45,918 nt of DNA from Prosthecobacter sp. (GTDB lineage Bacteria > Verrucomicrobiota > Verrucomicrobiia > Verrucomicrobiales > Verrucomicrobiaceae), in contig JAURHS010000011.1 in NCBI GenBank assembly GCA_030833205.1, positions 1 to 45,918 on the forward strand. Direction: 5' to 3'. A program made the position numbers and the translations under genes. The notes below the pieces were generated by a model. That model made no database searches and had not been told where the DNA came from. It saw nothing but the letters and a program-made list of their open reading frames with translations. Every line of letters begins with the position of its first letter. The stretch's first letter is position 1. Below are positions 30,101-36,068 of the stretch, in pieces.

Positions 30101-32284
30101 TGCCCCACGGGTGGTGGCGTCAAGCGCCATGCTTGGGGCCTGCAGAAGCAGTTTGCCTCCTGCGCCACCAAAGAGGTAGCCGGCTTCATATCGGGTGCCG
30201 CGGTGCAGTGGATTGATGTAGGTATCTCTGACGCCCCACTGGGAGTTGATGACGGAAAAGCTGCCACGGTACAACCCGCTGTACACGCGGTCGGGAGTGG
30301 CATCGGCGATGTCAATCAGGCGCCCCTGATACAGGACGCGGCTGGTGGTGACACTGGCGCCAGCGTAATCGAGATAGCCTCCGGAGACATCCAGGACGGC
30401 GTCGCGTTGCAGAATCAGGCTGTCACCCGCCCTGAAATTGAGAATGCCACCATCAATGGTCAGGCGGGCCACATCCCGTTCGATGAGGCCAACAAAACCG
30501 CTCGCATCGGCAATGGGCGTGCCGATCCAGGCACGCCCATCGAAGACACCTTGACGGCGAATGTCCACCAGGAGGTCCACGCCACGCAGGTCGCCGTTTC
30601 GGTTGTAGGAAAAGTCCGCGAATTCCGATCCTCGCAACTGCAGGGACAGGATGTTTTCGAGGACACTGGCCTCGACGGCAGCGCTGCCGGCGACGCTGAT
30701 CAGTGCACCTTGGCCCACATGAATTTGCCCATCGGTGTAAGCGAATTGTCCGCGCGGCGTGCCTCCTGCGAGGTCAATTTTCCACTGACCCGCCTCCATG
30801 TTGACCACGCCACTGGGCGCCAGCAGGGTGGCCTGGTCGGCGAGGCGGATCCACGCGCCACGCAGGTTGATCTGCGAGGACAGAGCAAGCTGGCTGCCAA
30901 CCACTCTTTCCCGACTGTCCCATTCGGGCAGAACCTGAGTCAAGCTCGATGGGCCCAGGGTGATGCTACCGCTGGTGGAGGCCAAAAACGGCAGACCGTA
31001 GGCAGCGTTGGTGGGATCATAAATCGGATTGCTGATGGATCCGTAGGCAGCCTGAAGATCAATGCGCCCGTTGAATGAAACGGAGGTGGTGGCATGCAGG
31101 ATGCCTTGGTTCTCCAACGCCTTGCCGGCGAGAGTGATGTTGCCGCGTGCCGCTGAAATGATGCCACTGTTGCGGACGCTGCCAACACTGCCTGCCCAGC
31201 CGCTGACCCTGCCGTCTTCCACGGCGCCGACATACACATCCAGACCGCGCAGGCTTGGGTCATCACTGCGGTGGCCCATCACGCCGAGTTGCAGGCCTGC
31301 GGCAAGAATGGTCTGGCCGTCAGGAGTGTCAATGCTGCCCTCCTGAATCACATTGGCTCCCGCAAGGAGGACGCGCCCGCCGACCTTGTCCGCCGAGGTT
31401 GGCGCGCTGATTTGTGCTCCCGCCTCGACCTTGATGTCACCGATCTTATTGCCAGCGTTGAGTTCCGGTGTGAATGCCGCTGTGCCCTTGGCGCCGGCGG
31501 CCACTTCCAAGGCGCTGAACAGCGGCTGCAGGTCTGGATTGTTGAGCAGGCCACTCTGGGTCAGGTTGGAATTCAGGGGCAGGCTTGAGGCCACCAGCGT
31601 GTGCGTATTGACCTCGGAGCCCGAGCCAAAGATGATCCCGTTGGGGTTGATCACATAGACCTGCCCCGGCGCCTTGATTTGCCCCAGGATTTGTGAGGGC
31701 CTCAGACTCGGGTCGCTGACCTTGTTGAAGGCGATCCATTGCCCTACATCGCGTCCTCCCTGACTCTGGTCGAATTGCAGGGTGGTGTTGCGTCCCACAT
31801 TAAAGCTGCGCCAATTCAGGAAAGCCTGCTGCAGGTTTTGGCGGATACTCACCGTGGTGCGCCCATTGGCGCTGCTCTGGGTCGGCGCATCGGCCCCCAC
31901 TGCGGAACCGATGAGGTCCAAGCCTCCCTCGCCAAGCCCGTCAGGCACGGTGGGCAGCGAGGTTCCCGGTGCATTTGGGTTTGGCCTGTTGGCAGCAATC
32001 TGGGCCCTGGCCTGTGCCTGCAGATTGCGAACCGCCTGCATGGCCTGTGCTGTTCTGGCAAGGGCATTGCCAGCATTGACCCGCGCAGCCTGTGCTGCAG
32101 CTGCACCCACCCGGCTGTCCAATCCTTCCTGTGCAGTTGTGGCCCCGGAGCCCGATGAGTTCTGTCCGCGATGGGGACGCAGGATGTCAATGGCAAAGCC
32201 CTGAATTGGCATCAGGCCTGCCAGAACCGCAGCCAGGATGCAGCGATGCAAGGGCTGTTGCCGACGATGCTTGAGCGAGGGCAT
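21143..32284 (-). CDS. Giant filamentous-haemagglutinin-family exoprotein (TpsA, DUF3739)
   Basis: This 3,713-residue protein is the presumed cargo of the TpsB transporter encoded seven genes upstream in the operon. Residues 1-31 are a signal peptide. The TPS/Haemagg_act secretion domain (~140-300) contains LNWRSFNVGRNTTLQFDQ, QWIAFNKVSD, SQILGQIKAPGQVYVINPNG and IIFGSGSEVNTHTLVASSL, including the NPNG motif at 213-216. The long middle is Gly/Ser/Leu-rich with countless 'LTLSAGGD-like' strand repeats, as expected of a right-handed beta-helix fibre. The region from ~3,400 on matches DUF3739 (LFPGQDWQGNISTQARDI; RGGDEILWSSFGNIAAG; GNVDLIAPNGTVDAGDAGIR). The end, SVEVLGYGGGEGEAEEDERK, has an acidic then basic tail. 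No LPXTG- or PEP-CTERM-like anchor is seen. It is probably a surface or shed fibre; adhesion is inferred. It starts 5 bp after the coiled-coil gene stop. Confidence 0.95.
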   Translation of the reverse strand: MPSLKHRRQQPLHRCILAAVLAGLMPIQGFAIDILRPHRGQNSSGSGATTAQEGLDSRVGAAAAQAARVNAGNALARTAQAMQAVRNLQAQARAQIAANRPNPNAPGTSLPTVPDGLGEGGLDLIGSAVGADAPTQSSANGRTTVSIRQNLQQAFLNWRSFNVGRNTTLQFDQSQGGRDVGQWIAFNKVSDPSLRPSQILGQIKAPGQVYVINPNGIIFGSGSEVNTHTLVASSLPLNSNLTQSGLLNNPDLQPLFSALEVAAGAKGTAAFTPELNAGNKIGDIKVEAGAQISAPTSADKVGGRVLLAGANVIQEGSIDTPDGQTILAAGLQLGVMGHRSDDPSLRGLDVYVGAVEDGRVSGWAGSVGSVRNSGIISAARGNITLAGKALENQGILHATTSVSFNGRIDLQAAYGSISNPIYDPTNAAYGLPFLASTSGSITLGPSSLTQVLPEWDSRERVVGSQLALSSQINLRGAWIRLADQATLLAPSGVVNMEAGQWKIDLAGGTPRGQFAYTDGQIHVGQGALISVAGSAAVEASVLENILSLQLRGSEFADFSYNRNGDLRGVDLLVDIRRQGVFDGRAWIGTPIADASGFVGLIERDVARLTIDGGILNFRAGDSLILQRDAVLDVSGGYLDYAGASVTTSRVLYQGRLIDIADATPDRVYSGLYRGSFSVINSQWGVRDTYINPLHRGTRYEAGYLFGGAGGKLLLQAPSMALDATTRGAVVNGERQLSLQADASQLSLNLSNQRDVGPQYLAQSPYSARILFQGSSSLPAAPQFALDALGKPMGLSSEHRQSIVLSPQSLRQAGFGRLAINNREGEVSLASGQTLDLGVHGALEVDAANIHIEGTIQSAGGRIALRAYNLSPYLADQVRQSADPYTLTANSDRGLISVGAQGAILTRGDLIDERLGSHLSPYRLEGGEVLLKGWEIRLQEGSLIDVSGGAQMAASGSVRYGAAGAITLKSGAVLSMSWVLGGGMTLGGSLRGIAGVQALGGSLVLQAPRLAVSNDPVAGALSLTPDFFSRGGFASHSLSAVGSQGSDDSADLVINDGVMLRPEVRSYLYTPGDVGGPMREILPPAGLRQPYHLSLGAQGATDEFTRLLIERGDLLIRSTAEVNAGALGNINLQADTLDVRGSLIASGGSINLKAADRLPSLDPNPPSAFVTVYLAQTARLDVAGSFLATPDPFGRELGRLLNGGSIRVSGNLVAEQGAVLDASGISRRMEILPAELGLNPQGQSLNLGMSSLPTSGGISATANAQASIITTLQSDGGGIVLHGGQMLHSSATLRAAAGGQEAEGGSLEVSSGRFYPSGITPEPDDLNLSISQSASSGPFFNNPAQAIGNAPAQPSGRGYFAAEAFVGGGFDHLKLGGNVSFEGEVSLQAVGSMSVASGGVLQADASVRLQAAHVALGKVFEGPLSPLDVANPFLQDVQPFFFAPTSGGGSLEVIARHVDVGNLSLQGIGNATLSALGGDLRGQGSLNMAGHLTLNATQIYPLSGSSFALSVFDPSATEQGSITVQGNGQRRLPLSAGGTLALYASAIRSDGVLRAPLGQILLGWNGEGQRPVDLIAGDKAQIPVTQRLELGAGSLTSVSAMDGNRAMIMPLGVSSDGRSWIHPNGVDITKNGPTTKLINLSAQSVSMELGATTDLRGGGNLMAYRFVSGLNGTRDLLASEQLFAVLPGYDSEIAAWGLFNRGAQATLLRGDQGYDNPRIQVGDRITLGAGSGLRAGTYTLLPARYALLPGAFLITPQSEIPVSAQLLPDGASLTSGSIYNGLNSNRSAPRLRQSFEIASAGTLAQRARYDLLGGNEFFADIATSRGEAVPRLPQDSGRMMLAATQSMAMLGSITAKPNSTAGRDGMLDISSPLDILIGHTDSIASSGQMLLISSTLTQSGVGSLLIGGARSSDSSEAQVSVKTGQIVLDNFNPYTGTAEALGGPEIILVANQRIEIRSDALLNQQGALSGNSQRLTLGSSDASGSGSGALIRISSDAQASIQRQSVTAGTGPARLQVAANATLHGNSIILDSTNQFLLDPSATLTGNHLTLSSGAIELIVDETLNPAASSALRLGPAALNALGQAKSLALLSYSRMDTYGAGQIGSEQLQSLRLGAADIRGMNLSSGSLTFSAKTIQIGNPNNGAPISGSGPTSAGNLIFEAQRLEMASNDLRLSRFNAVEMSLSQELLFSGTGLLTVSSGLQIDAPQLRALSATQNGIVSGGHLQINGGNAQAQASGLGVSLSLAGASLTYDGAMTLPGGQLSLIANAGNLSIGGRINLDGIQAGTSTQSKRIDGGQLLLRAAQGNLVASGSISLRAPEGATGGLLDLQTPAGSMSLAEATILADHAASLRIDVQQLPEILSLNQELGPEAFTGDRTLRVRQGNVLINGETRVSNFSLSADNGSILVSGLIEVSGHSAGDIRLMAAGSLTLQAGSQLLATSMQTRANGRSGSIALETSGRLGGEINIASGSLIDLRLSAPTALGQYSGTLHLRAPQNAVGNDLLIRPLAGSVIGAALITAEGYRITELAGAGHISNSVRVQAQADASSFMSHEAAISSRLLSGGSGLAANDLLIVPGIEIINRGGDLQLGSPLAGPTSSAWDLSSQRFGSRMSPGVLTLRASGNLTFYESLSDGFSSAAYNAGLLTNNALLPDLAESWSYHLSAGSDFTSVNRASVVGAVGSLMLGRNAGDANEIASNLGNNARTSVAIQGFHQVIRTGSGSIDIQTGADINLLNLFAGIYTAGTQVSDPTLGGQFDLPVISFAGGSNSLGPIQQTPAHSPQYSLSGGDVRIEAGRDIQRLTRNAADELVPDSSRQLPMNWLYRRGYVDPMTGAFASARFGDLATTTWWVDFSNFFQGVGALGGGDVTLSAGRDLRNVDAVIPTNARLDRSGNLVELGGGNLRLTSGRHLDAGVFYVERGQAKARVGGAVLSNATRSPSLTNLADAGPLAAETWLPTTFFVGKASVELTARSSILIAPASNPFLLPGGYNNSFWYKSYFNTYAETALLDATSITGSITLRAATTLPTIGGGGAIPILQAWLQTQLVYNFQNPGTASYYHPWLRLNETKVDSFGTVSQLTSPSLALQALGGDLNLVGSIILSPSPQGRLNLFAEGSINALQPNGRTSLNAQSVAAWGSSRITVSDADPRNIPGISNPFAFQSIAGLSPSRASVSGDNFLLFLEANLRETGSTIGAAAVLQARQALHAPGLLHLNHDQPLQIRANTGDLSGLELFSAHFSQISAGRDIRDVSLYLQNNRSTDLSVVSSGRDILLYDANSALRTQAQSGANLLNVGADPLSGDLQISGPGQLQVLAGRHLDLGLGGNNSDGTGAGITSIGNGRNPGLPFQGADLILAAGIGAAGSIGNSRLTIEDFVTDILQGSRAEEYLRLYASKSNSNVDTAAEFNALDPVERQKACLDLFAIVLRTAGREQAAKGGSYADGFAAIESLFPGQDWQGNISTQARDIRSRSGGSIDILAPGGGLTLASALLGTSLAPPGIITEGGGGINIFARNDIDIGIARIFTLRGGDEILWSSFGNIAAGSSSKTVQSAPPTRVLIDPQSADVKTDLAGLATGGGIGVLASVAGIAPGNVDLIAPNGTVDAGDAGIRATGNLNIAASVVLNSNNISVGGTASGSAAAPSAPAISVSSVANSSNAAAAAGNASAARPSGGKEQQSVAAQTEGGISLMSVEVLGYGGGEGEAEEDERKRKAPGT

Positions 32285-32289
32285 AAGTT

Positions 32290-33015
32290 TTATTTGATGG
32301 CGGCTTTTTGAGCCTCGGCAGGGGACTGCGTCTGCTCTTTGGAGTTGGGGGCTGCGGCAGCCGAAACGGGTGGATTTACCCTCGCCTCCTTGAGCCTGTT
32401 GCCGTAGTCATTGATGTAGTTCTGGAACTTCACCCGCATGGATCCGACAAAGGGTTCGCGGGCCATGAGGGCAGTGCCCAGCCCAAACTTGCTGTAGCGT
32501 TCAAGAATCTCCTGGCCGAGGGCCAGCAATTCGCGGTTCTTGCGCTCGTGCTGCTGGCTGAGGCGCTCGCACTGCAGGGCCTTCTCCATGGCCTCGACTC
32601 GTTCGGTCTCCTTGGTTTGGGCGATGGACTTTGCCTGCTCAAAGCCCTGCTTCCACTTTTCAAGCGCCTCGGCGTATTGTTGGAGTGACTTCTCCTTTTG
32701 CGCGAGTTTTGTCTCCAGATCGTTCAGGCGCTTCTGGGTTTGGTCGCGGTAATCCTTGGACTGGGCAAGCTGCGCCTTGAGCTCCTTGGCCGTTGCTTCC
32801 TGGCGATTGGTCATTTCCTTGAGGGCAGCCTCGGCCTGCAACTGCGCGGCCTGGGCGTTGACCATTTGGGTCTCAGCATCGGTGATGCGCTGGGCGAGCT
32901 TCTTCATCGCATCGCGCATGCGCTGCAGCATGGGGTCCTGGGCTTGTTGGGCATGCAGGGTGGGGCTGGCCAGAATGGCGATCAACAACAGGGCAGGGGA
33001 AATGAAGCGTGACAT
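32290..33015 (-). CDS. Exported coiled-coil protein, function unknown
   Basis: This 241-residue protein is not assigned to any named family by me. Residues 1-22 form a signal peptide (LLLIAILASPTLHA). Residues ~30-185 are almost entirely heptad-like, rich in Gln, Lys, Glu and Ala (AQAAQLQAEAALKEMTNRQE, LNDLETKLAQKEKSLQQY), predicting a long alpha-helical coiled coil. The C-terminus contains a short folded segment (FVGSMRVKFQNYINDYGNRL) and a Pro/Ala/Gln tail. It lies 5 bp downstream of the porin and 5 bp upstream of the haemagglutinin-like gene. That position suggests a periplasmic chaperone, spacer or length-determining factor for the exoprotein, or a structural link to the porin. This role is inference from position only. 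Confidence 0.8.
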   Translation of the reverse strand: MSRFISPALLLIAILASPTLHAQQAQDPMLQRMRDAMKKLAQRITDAETQMVNAQAAQLQAEAALKEMTNRQEATAKELKAQLAQSKDYRDQTQKRLNDLETKLAQKEKSLQQYAEALEKWKQGFEQAKSIAQTKETERVEAMEKALQCERLSQQHERKNRELLALGQEILERYSKFGLGTALMAREPFVGSMRVKFQNYINDYGNRLKEARVNPPVSAAAAPNSKEQTQSPAEAQKAAIK

Positions 33016-33020
33016 GATGG

Positions 33021-34898
33021 TCAGAATTTTGCGGTGAGATCAAACAGCAGCAGATCCTGGCTTAGCGGTGGGCCGGACAGTTCGCTGATGCTGGCCCAAC
33101 GGGCGCCAAGCTTTACATGGGGCGAAAGACCGATGGCCCCGCCGATTGAAAACCCTGAGAAATTTGTGCCGCCACCAAAGACGCTGTCGGTAAAGGCATC
33201 GGGCATGGCATCGGACTGAACATGGCGGAAATCCAAAAAGACCTGCCAATCCCCGCGGCGCTCAAACTTTGGTTTGCCGAACTCGCTGCGCAGCATGAAG
33301 GCCTTGTTGCCGCCTTCGTAGTCGCCAAGAACCGCGTCACTTGGGGATGGGCCTCGATTGTTGATGGCCGTCGAGTTGATTTGGTCCTGATCCCAGGCGA
33401 GATTCTGCACATAGTTGGCGATGAAGCTCAGGCGGTAGGGTTCCCAGAGGTCAACATCCAGGCTGCCGTAAAGGTCGAGGTTGCGAAACGCCGAGGCCAG
33501 ACCGAAGTATTGAAACTGGTTCGTGGTGCCATTGCCATTGGCAGGGTCAGGCCGGATGTCGCGCAGGGCCCGATAAGTGTTGCCGCGTTGGGCAAAGGTG
33601 GGTCTGGTGTGGTCTGTGTCCCCGATGTCTTGATCGGAGAGTGGTACCATGGGTGAGGAGAGCAACCCTTCCATGTTGATGAACTCATGGTAGGCGGCGC
33701 TGAGCTTCGCGCTGACCTTGTCAGCGATGGGCAGTTGCATCCCAAGTTGCGCGCCCAGCAGGTAGCGGTCCCGACTCTCGAACTTGGCAGGTTGGTTGGT
33801 CCCGAAGTTGAGGTCAGTGTTGTAGATTGGGAAGGCTCCTGCGCTGCCAAAAACAACGGCATCGCCAACCCTGCGACGACCCTTGAGTGAGAGGCCATCG
33901 AAACCAAGGTCATTGTCCCACATCATCTCGGTGGACAGGAAGGGGTTGGCGTGACGACCGGCGAAGAGTTGGAATTGGTCCTCCAGGGCGTTGCCCACCT
34001 CGTAACGCATGTAGGCGCGGTCCAGCCAGATGCTGAATTTGCTGAAATTGCCACCCTGACCTGCCGCACCGCCCAGCGTTTGATTTTGGGTGACCGGAGA
34101 GCTGTTGTCACCGGTGGCGAGGCCCCCGCCCATGAACCAGCCTTCGCTCAGTGCCGCCTCAATGCCAACTCTCGCACGCAATTGAAAGCGGTAGCGATCC
34201 TGGTCCACATTCTGTTGCGGCGCGTAATTCAGTCCCCGCAGATCGTAGGGGTGGCCATTGTTGATCTGGTTGAAGTTGGGGAATGCACCCGTGTTGTCAT
34301 TGCCTTGGCCCGCGAGCAGATCGGCCCGCGCCCGCATCCGCACATCACCATAGACCTGATAACGCTCGCTCTCTTCCTCTGGAACCTTGAGCCATTGCTC
34401 GGCCTTCGCCTTGTCGAGAACCTCGTTGCGGATTTCCTCGCGCAGCTCCTGCTTCACATTTTCCGGCACATAGGCCACCCGCACCTCATCCTCGGCGGCC
34501 TGTCGTAGTTCGGCGTCTTCGAGCAGTTGCGTCTTGGCAAGCTCAGCCTCCGCCTCGGCCTGTGTGATCAGGGCCTGCGCCTCATCCGCACTGAGCAGGC
34601 CCTTGGCGACCATGAGCTTGAGTAGATTGAGAGTCACGCTCGTTGCCGGCGAGGGCATGGCTGCATTGGCTCTGCCTGCCAGAGGCTTGGGCAGTTGGTC
34701 CACGGGTGGCTCCCCGAGCAGTAGGTTGGTCTCGGGGCTGGATTGAGGTTGGCTGGAGGAGGGCTGTGGCAGGGTGGGCTCGCGCAGGGCTGGTGGCCTT
34801 GGCCCGGAAGCAGGTTGCTGCGCCATCAGGCTGTCGCAGTGACAAAGCGTGGGGCAGAGCACGCAGAACAGCGATTGGAGAAGGGAAGAAAACTTCAT
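33021..34898 (-). CDS. Putative outer-membrane porin with helical N-terminal region
   Basis: The ATG at 34898 (after a GTG at 34904) gives 625 residues with a signal peptide. Residues ~30-90 are Pro/Ser/Gln-rich. Residues ~95-165 form an acidic helix (LLSADEAQALITQAEAEAEL; VKQELREEIRNEVLDKAKAE), possibly a coiled-coil periplasmic module. The remainder alternates aromatic and polar residues as in a 'putative porin' beta-barrel: YQVYGDVRMRARADLLAG, YRFQLRARVGIEAALSEGWF, FSIWLDRAYMRYEVG, FAGRHANPFLSTEMMWDNDL, LSFIANYVQNLAWDQDQ. It ends in DLLLFDLTAKF, with the terminal Phe recognised by the BAM machinery. It lies directly downstream of tonB (20-bp gap). It may be a solute channel or a partner of the TonB module; selectivity cannot be read from the sequence. 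Confidence 0.88.
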   Translation of the reverse strand: MKFSSLLQSLFCVLCPTLCHCDSLMAQQPASGPRPPALREPTLPQPSSSQPQSSPETNLLLGEPPVDQLPKPLAGRANAAMPSPATSVTLNLLKLMVAKGLLSADEAQALITQAEAEAELAKTQLLEDAELRQAAEDEVRVAYVPENVKQELREEIRNEVLDKAKAEQWLKVPEEESERYQVYGDVRMRARADLLAGQGNDNTGAFPNFNQINNGHPYDLRGLNYAPQQNVDQDRYRFQLRARVGIEAALSEGWFMGGGLATGDNSSPVTQNQTLGGAAGQGGNFSKFSIWLDRAYMRYEVGNALEDQFQLFAGRHANPFLSTEMMWDNDLGFDGLSLKGRRRVGDAVVFGSAGAFPIYNTDLNFGTNQPAKFESRDRYLLGAQLGMQLPIADKVSAKLSAAYHEFINMEGLLSSPMVPLSDQDIGDTDHTRPTFAQRGNTYRALRDIRPDPANGNGTTNQFQYFGLASAFRNLDLYGSLDVDLWEPYRLSFIANYVQNLAWDQDQINSTAINNRGPSPSDAVLGDYEGGNKAFMLRSEFGKPKFERRGDWQVFLDFRHVQSDAMPDAFTDSVFGGGTNFSGFSIGGAIGLSPHVKLGARWASISELSGPPLSQDLLLFDLTAKF

Positions 34899-34918
34899 GA
34901 ACACAACGATGATGATGC

Positions 34919-35653
34919 CTAGGGAGCAGAGGCGAGGCCGCCGGATTTGCGCGCGCCGAGGCGCATCACGATGGGCATGGGCATGTCCGGTGGTGGCGGG
35001 TTGTCGAGAATGAGTCCGGTGAGGACCTCGCTTTTCAGGGCGCTGTCCACCGCAGGGTCACCGCTGCTGCCACTGAGGCTTGCCCGCGTGATGCGGCCTG
35101 AGCTGTCAGCCCAGATTCGGGCGGTGAGATTGAAAGTGGCGCTTTTGGTTTTGGGATGGCTGCGCATCGCGGCGGCGATGGACTTTTGGATCTTGCTGGC
35201 GAACAAGCCGTACTTGCCACCGTTGCCGCGGCCCCCGACGCGGCCTGTTCCCGAGCCCTGACCTGGCTTGTAGGCCCCCAAACCAGCCATGCCTGGTCCG
35301 TTGCCTACCAAATTTGTTGAGATCGGCGGAGGTTCATCTGGCGGTGGTTCGTCAGGCTTTGGTTCCTCTTCCACCTTCTCCTGGGCAACCATCTCCTCTT
35401 CCTTGGGCGGCTCGGGCTCCTGAGTCTTTGGAGGCGGGGGAGGGGGCGGCGGTGGTGGTGGAGGCGGTGGTGGCGCGATGCTGACCATCATCATCGGCGG
35501 TGGACGATGGGAGGTCGTGGTCTTTTTGCCGGCGCCGAGGTTCATCAGTGCCACGGCCACAAGGGCGGCACTCAGCAGGATCAATTTGCCTCGGTGACGA
35601 CGCAGGAATCCATCCTCCTCTTCCTCATTCATGGGCTGTGTTTTCATCATCAT
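34919..35653 (-). CDS. TonB-like energy transducer with 15-proline run
   Basis: This 244-residue protein (three consecutive ATGs at 35653, 35650 and 35647) starts 7 bp after the exbD stop. It has a short acidic/basic cytosolic N-terminus (MNEEEEDGFLRRHRGK), then one transmembrane segment (LILLSAALVAVALMNLGAG). The periplasmic part contains 15 consecutive prolines, then Glu/Pro/Lys repeats, the classical rigid TonB/TolA spacer. After a Gly-rich stretch (GVGGRGNGGKYG-like) comes a C-terminal domain, FASKIQKSIAAAMRSHP ... FNLTARIWADSSGRITRASL ... ALKSEVLTGL, which fits the TonB/TolA C-terminal fold (strand with 'DSSGRI', helix, final strand PIVMRLG). It should connect ExbB/ExbD to an outer-membrane client. 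No canonical TonB-dependent receptor is in the window, so the porin or the TpsB transporter are the candidate clients. Confidence 0.9.
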   Translation of the reverse strand: MMMKTQPMNEEEEDGFLRRHRGKLILLSAALVAVALMNLGAGKKTTTSHRPPPMMMVSIAPPPPPPPPPPPPPPPKTQEPEPPKEEEMVAQEKVEEEPKPDEPPPDEPPPISTNLVGNGPGMAGLGAYKPGQGSGTGRVGGRGNGGKYGLFASKIQKSIAAAMRSHPKTKSATFNLTARIWADSSGRITRASLSGSSGDPAVDSALKSEVLTGLILDNPPPPDMPMPIVMRLGARKSGGLASAP

Positions 35654-35660
35654 GCTGGGG

Positions 35661-36065
35661 TTATTTGTTTGGCTTGGTGGCCAATCCGATTTGCTCAAAG
35701 CCGGTGCGTCCCAGGACATCGAGCACATCCATGATCAGTTGATACTGAGTGCCGCTGTCGCCGCGCACAACGACTGGCGCATCCGGCAACGAGGACTTCA
35801 CCGCAGTCAGCTTGGACTCCAAATCCGCGATTGAGGCGACCGGGCTGGCATTGAGCTTGAGGTTGCCGGCACTGTCCACGGTGATGGCCTGAATCTTGGG
35901 TGCGTCCATCTTTTTGGCGGCCGCATTGCTGGCCTTGGGTAGGTTGACCTTGACCCCCTGAACGCCTGCCGTGGTCATGATGATGAAGATCAGCAGCAGC
36001 ACCAGGTAGAGGTCCACCATGGGCGTGACATTGATGTCGTCGTAACTCTTGTTGTCGGCCTGCAT
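35661..36065 (-). CDS. exbD: ExbD/TolR biopolymer transport protein
   Basis: This protein has 134 residues, standard for ExbD. The N-terminus is cytosolic (MQADNKSYDDIN) and the single transmembrane helix contains the essential proton-carrying Asp in VTPMVDLYLVLLLIFIIMTT (D18). The periplasmic domain contains VKVNLPKASNAAAK, then the two characteristic beta-alpha units AITVDSAGNLKLNASPV and PVVVRGDSGTQYQLIMDVLD, and ends TGFEQIGLATKP. It sits 3 bp after the exbB-like gene and 7 bp before the TonB-like gene, so the three are almost certainly translated from one RNA and form the inner-membrane proton-driven motor. Confidence 0.96.
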   Translation of the reverse strand: MQADNKSYDDINVTPMVDLYLVLLLIFIIMTTAGVQGVKVNLPKASNAAAKKMDAPKIQAITVDSAGNLKLNASPVASIADLESKLTAVKSSLPDAPVVVRGDSGTQYQLIMDVLDVLGRTGFEQIGLATKPNK

Positions 36066-36068
36066 GGT

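Noticed and set aside
21273-32204. Many plus-strand frames across the haemagglutinin-like gene
   Set aside because: The minus-strand frame is continuous for 3,713 codons with a secretion domain at one end and DUF3739 at the other. The plus-strand frames are its shadows.
35401-35480. GGN-rich stretch as a DNA repeat element
   Set aside because: It is simply the codon run for 15 prolines in the TonB-like protein spacer.
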